This document shows positions 6,221 through 7,974 of a DNA stretch of 7,974 nucleotides, piece by piece; the stretch's first letter is position 1; the number at the start of each line of letters is the position of its first letter. Below the pieces are notes generated by a model that saw only the letters and a list, made by a program, of their open reading frames with translations, was not told the origin of the DNA and made no database searches. A program made the translations under genes and the position numbers. Source of the DNA: JAYPUG01 sp038117265 (GTDB taxonomy: Bacteria; Pseudomonadota; Alphaproteobacteria; UBA6615); contig JAYOFO010000097.1 of the NCBI GenBank assembly GCA_038117265.1, forward strand, positions 1 through 7,974, written 5' to 3'.

Positions 6221-7399
6221 CTACGCGCCCTGCCCCAGCAAGACCCCACGCGCATAGAGATCGTCGACCGCATCGCGGTCCATGCCCAGCAATTCGCCGA
6301 GCACGTCGGGCGCCGAGCTGCCGAAGGGCGCGACCCAGTCGCGCGCGCCAACCGGCGCATCCGCCACCGCGAAGGGCGGGTTGGGCACACGGATCTCGCC
6401 CGCCCCATCGGCGACGGTGGCGAAAGCCCCGCGATGGACGAGCTGGGGGTCGTCGAACAGTTCGTAGACCTCGCGATAGCGCGCGCAGGGCACCTTGTTC
6501 TCCATCAGGATCCGCTCGCAATCCACCGCCGTCCGGGTCTCGGTCCACGCCTCGACCAGGGCCATCATCTCGGCATAGTTGCGGTTACGCAGGGGGTGGG
6601 TGACGAAGCGCGGGTCCTCGATCCATTCCGGCGCGCCCATGGCGCGCGCCATGTTCTCGAAGGTGAGTTGGCCGCCCGGCGCCACCATCACGAAGCCGTC
6701 GCGCGCGCACACCGGACGATAGAGGCCGCGCGGCGCATCCAGCGGGTTCTGGGCCAGCTGGATCTCGTAGACCAGCAGCCAGATCACGCTTTCCAGCAGC
6801 GAGACGTCGATGAAGCGGCCCGCGCCGGTGCGCTCGCGCGCGAACAGCGCGGCGCCGATCGCCCCGAAGGCCTGCACGGCGGCCACCACGTCGGCGACGA
6901 ACACCCCCACCGAGCCGGGACGCGTCAGCTCGGGCTGCTGTTCCAGCAGCGCCATCTCGTATCCCGAGGCCGCCTGCACGACCGGCGCATAGGCCGGGTT
7001 CTGGGCATCCGGGCCGGTCTGGCCGAAGCCCGAGATCGAGCAATAGATCACGTCGGGACGCACCGCGCGGACGGCGGCATGGTCGAGGCCGAGGCGCGCC
7101 ATCACGCCGGGCCGGGCGTTCTCGACCACCACGTCGCAGTGGCGCGCGAGATCCAGCGCGATGCGCTTGCCGTCCGCCGTCTTCAGATCGATGGCGACGC
7201 TGTGCTTGCCGCAGTTGAGGTGGCTGTAGACCGCGCTCTCGCCGTCGCGAACCGGCACCGCGCGGCGGTTCTGTTCGCCGCCGGGGGGCTCGATCTTGAT
7301 GATCTCGGCGCCAAGGTCGGCAAGCTGGCGGGTGCAGTAGGGGCCCGCCATCATCGTCGTGAAATCGAGCACCCGGATGCCGTCGAGCAACCCCGTCAT
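6221..7399 (-). CDS. Family III CoA-transferase (CaiB/BaiF type)
   Basis: The 392-residue product has normal family length. Typical stretches are LLDGIRVLDFTTMMAGPYCT (4-23), LADLGAEIIKIEPPGG (26-41), VVENARPGVMARLGL (91-105), IYCSISGFGQTGP (118-130) and GRFIDVSLLES (194-204). Enzymes of this group move CoA between carboxylic acids through an enzyme-anhydride intermediate; racemases such as alpha-methylacyl-CoA racemase share the fold. By eye, the catalytic Asp169 of formyl-CoA transferase aligns with E203 here, a conservative change seen as an oddity. The frame stays open far upstream into the acyl-CoA dehydrogenase gene, but ATG 7399 is the right start. It begins directly before the conserved first strand, has a good ribosome site 7 bases away and follows the preceding gene after 50 bp. 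Placed after an acyl-CoA dehydrogenase, it probably activates the acid that the dehydrogenase then oxidises (inference). Confidence 0.93.
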   Translation of the reverse strand: MTGLLDGIRVLDFTTMMAGPYCTRQLADLGAEIIKIEPPGGEQNRRAVPVRDGESAVYSHLNCGKHSVAIDLKTADGKRIALDLARHCDVVVENARPGVMARLGLDHAAVRAVRPDVIYCSISGFGQTGPDAQNPAYAPVVQAASGYEMALLEQQPELTRPGSVGVFVADVVAAVQAFGAIGAALFARERTGAGRFIDVSLLESVIWLLVYEIQLAQNPLDAPRGLYRPVCARDGFVMVAPGGQLTFENMARAMGAPEWIEDPRFVTHPLRNRNYAEMMALVEAWTETRTAVDCERILMENKVPCARYREVYELFDDPQLVHRGAFATVADGAGEIRVPNPPFAVADAPVGARDWVAPFGSSAPDVLGELLGMDRDAVDDLYARGVLLGQGA

Positions 7400-7406
7400 G
7401 GTCTCG

Positions 7407-7416
7407 CCTCTTCCTC
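7407..7416 (-). promoter_or_regulatory. Ribosome binding site for the CoA-transferase gene
   Basis: On the minus strand the purine run GAGGAAGAGG ends 7 bases before ATG 7399. It is the strongest Shine-Dalgarno sequence in the window, and it fixes this start against the long open frame upstream. Confidence 0.6.
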
Positions 7417-7419
7417 GCT

Positions 7420-7445
7420 GTGCATCCGGCCACCGTGCATCCGGC
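7420..7445. repeat. 11-bp direct repeat in the 50-bp intergenic gap
   Basis: GTGCATCCGGC occurs at 7420-7430 and again at 7435-7445, separated by four bases. It fills half of the gap between the acyl-CoA dehydrogenase stop and the CoA-transferase ribosome site. It may be a small tandem duplication (15-bp period); no known operator is recognised. Confidence 0.6.
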
Positions 7446-7449
7446 ACGC

Positions 7450-7974
7450 CTATTTCAGGAGATCGCGCGCGATCAGCATCCGCTGGATCTGGTTGGTGCC
7501 CTCGAAGATCTGGGTCACCTTGGCATCGCGCATCATCCGCTCGACCGGAAACTCCCTCATATAGCCGTATCCGCCGAGAATCTGGACCGCGTCCGTCGTC
7601 ACCTTCATCGCCGCATCGCTGGCCAGCGTCTTCACCATGGCCGATAGCGCCCCATAGCCTTCCATCTCGCCGGCATCGTAGCGCGCCGTGACCTCGTAGA
7701 GCAGCGAACGCGCCGCCTCGATCTGCATCGCCATGTCGGCCATCATGAACTGCAGGCCCTGGAACTCGGCGATCGGCTTGCCGAACTGCTCGCGGCCCTT
7801 GGCGAACGTAACGGCCTGGTCGAGCGCGCCCTGGGCGATGCCGAGTGCCGAGGCCGACATGGCCGGCCGGTTGAACGCCATGCACTTCATGGCGATGGCG
7901 AACCCCTCGCCGTCGCCGCCGACCATGGCGTCGGCCGGCACGCGGACATCCTCGAAGAAGAAGTCGCAGTTCGG
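7450..7974 (-). CDS. Acyl-CoA dehydrogenase (C-terminal part; 5' end beyond the window)
   Basis: The visible 174 residues are the end of the middle beta domain and the whole C-terminal helical domain of an FAD-dependent acyl-CoA dehydrogenase. FFFEDVRVPADAMVG (5-19) is the usual domain junction, and GREQFGKPIAEFQGLQFMMA (60-79) and QILGGYGYMREFPVERMMRD (131-150) are family signatures. The catalytic base is E158 in QIFEGTNQIQR. The enzyme inserts an alpha,beta double bond into an acyl-CoA and passes electrons to ETF in the cytoplasm. The FEGT glutamate position is that of short/medium-chain and many catabolic dehydrogenases rather than of isovaleryl- or long-chain enzymes; chain specificity cannot be read further. 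It is the first gene visible in the minus-strand operon, 50 bp before the CoA-transferase. The start codon and promoter are outside the window. Confidence 0.94.
   Translation of the reverse strand, partial: PNCDFFFEDVRVPADAMVGGDGEGFAIAMKCMAFNRPAMSASALGIAQGALDQAVTFAKGREQFGKPIAEFQGLQFMMADMAMQIEAARSLLYEVTARYDAGEMEGYGALSAMVKTLASDAAMKVTTDAVQILGGYGYMREFPVERMMRDAKVTQIFEGTNQIQRMLIARDLLK

Noticed and set aside
5360..7564. A 734-codon + strand open frame opposite the reductase and CoA-transferase genes
   Set aside because: It is an antisense shadow of two genes with clear family signatures. The translation shows low-complexity Arg/His/Asp bias and no recognisable motif.
7400..7885. An N-terminal extension of the CoA-transferase frame into the acyl-CoA dehydrogenase gene
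   Set aside because: The extension is a shadow of the dehydrogenase coding frame. The family N-terminus begins at ATG 7399, with a strong ribosome site.

Overview
The window is a GC-rich stretch of bacterial chromosome, densely packed with protein genes. Codon third positions are strongly G/C. One gene carries an N-terminal signal peptide on an M23 peptidase, and the rest are small-molecule enzymes. Together this looks like a metabolically versatile Proteobacterium, most likely an alphaproteobacterium; the taxonomic call is inference from composition and gene families only. No RNA gene, CRISPR array, IS element or phage gene was seen. No non-coding stretch exceeds 90 bp.

Layout: two gene groups converge at about position 1820. 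On the + strand, the 3' part of a thiamine-diphosphate-dependent decarboxylase of the benzoylformate decarboxylase type (1-540) is followed after 2 bp by a 12-helix MFS transporter (543-1817). On the - strand, read from right to left, six genes are packed as a probable operon: an acyl-CoA dehydrogenase (C-terminal part, 7974-7450), a family III (CaiB/BaiF) CoA-transferase (7399-6221), a ketopantoate-reductase-like dehydrogenase (6130-5090), a secreted M23 metallopeptidase (5093-4083), an LLM-class flavin monooxygenase of the NtaA/SnaA/DszA group (4028-2682) and an alpha/beta hydrolase (2685-1822). Two junctions are 4-bp start/stop overlaps (ATGA between monooxygenase and hydrolase; CTGA between dehydrogenase and peptidase), and the other gaps are 50 to 90 bp. 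The promoter of this operon lies to the right of the window.

How the genes may work together (inference): CoA transfer onto a carboxylic acid, alpha,beta-dehydrogenation, an NADPH- or NADH-linked keto/hydroxy-acid step, a flavin-dependent oxygenation and a hydrolysis make up a plausible catabolic set. It could act on an organic acid or xenobiotic, with the neighbouring 2-keto-acid decarboxylase and exporter/importer possibly part of the same functional island. The substrate cannot be read from the sequence. The odd member is the periplasmic peptidase in the middle of the catabolic operon. Its best-supported start is a CTG codon, so ordinary gene callers would probably truncate it and lose the signal peptide. 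Beyond that I see a catabolic accessory locus, not a clearly new type of system.
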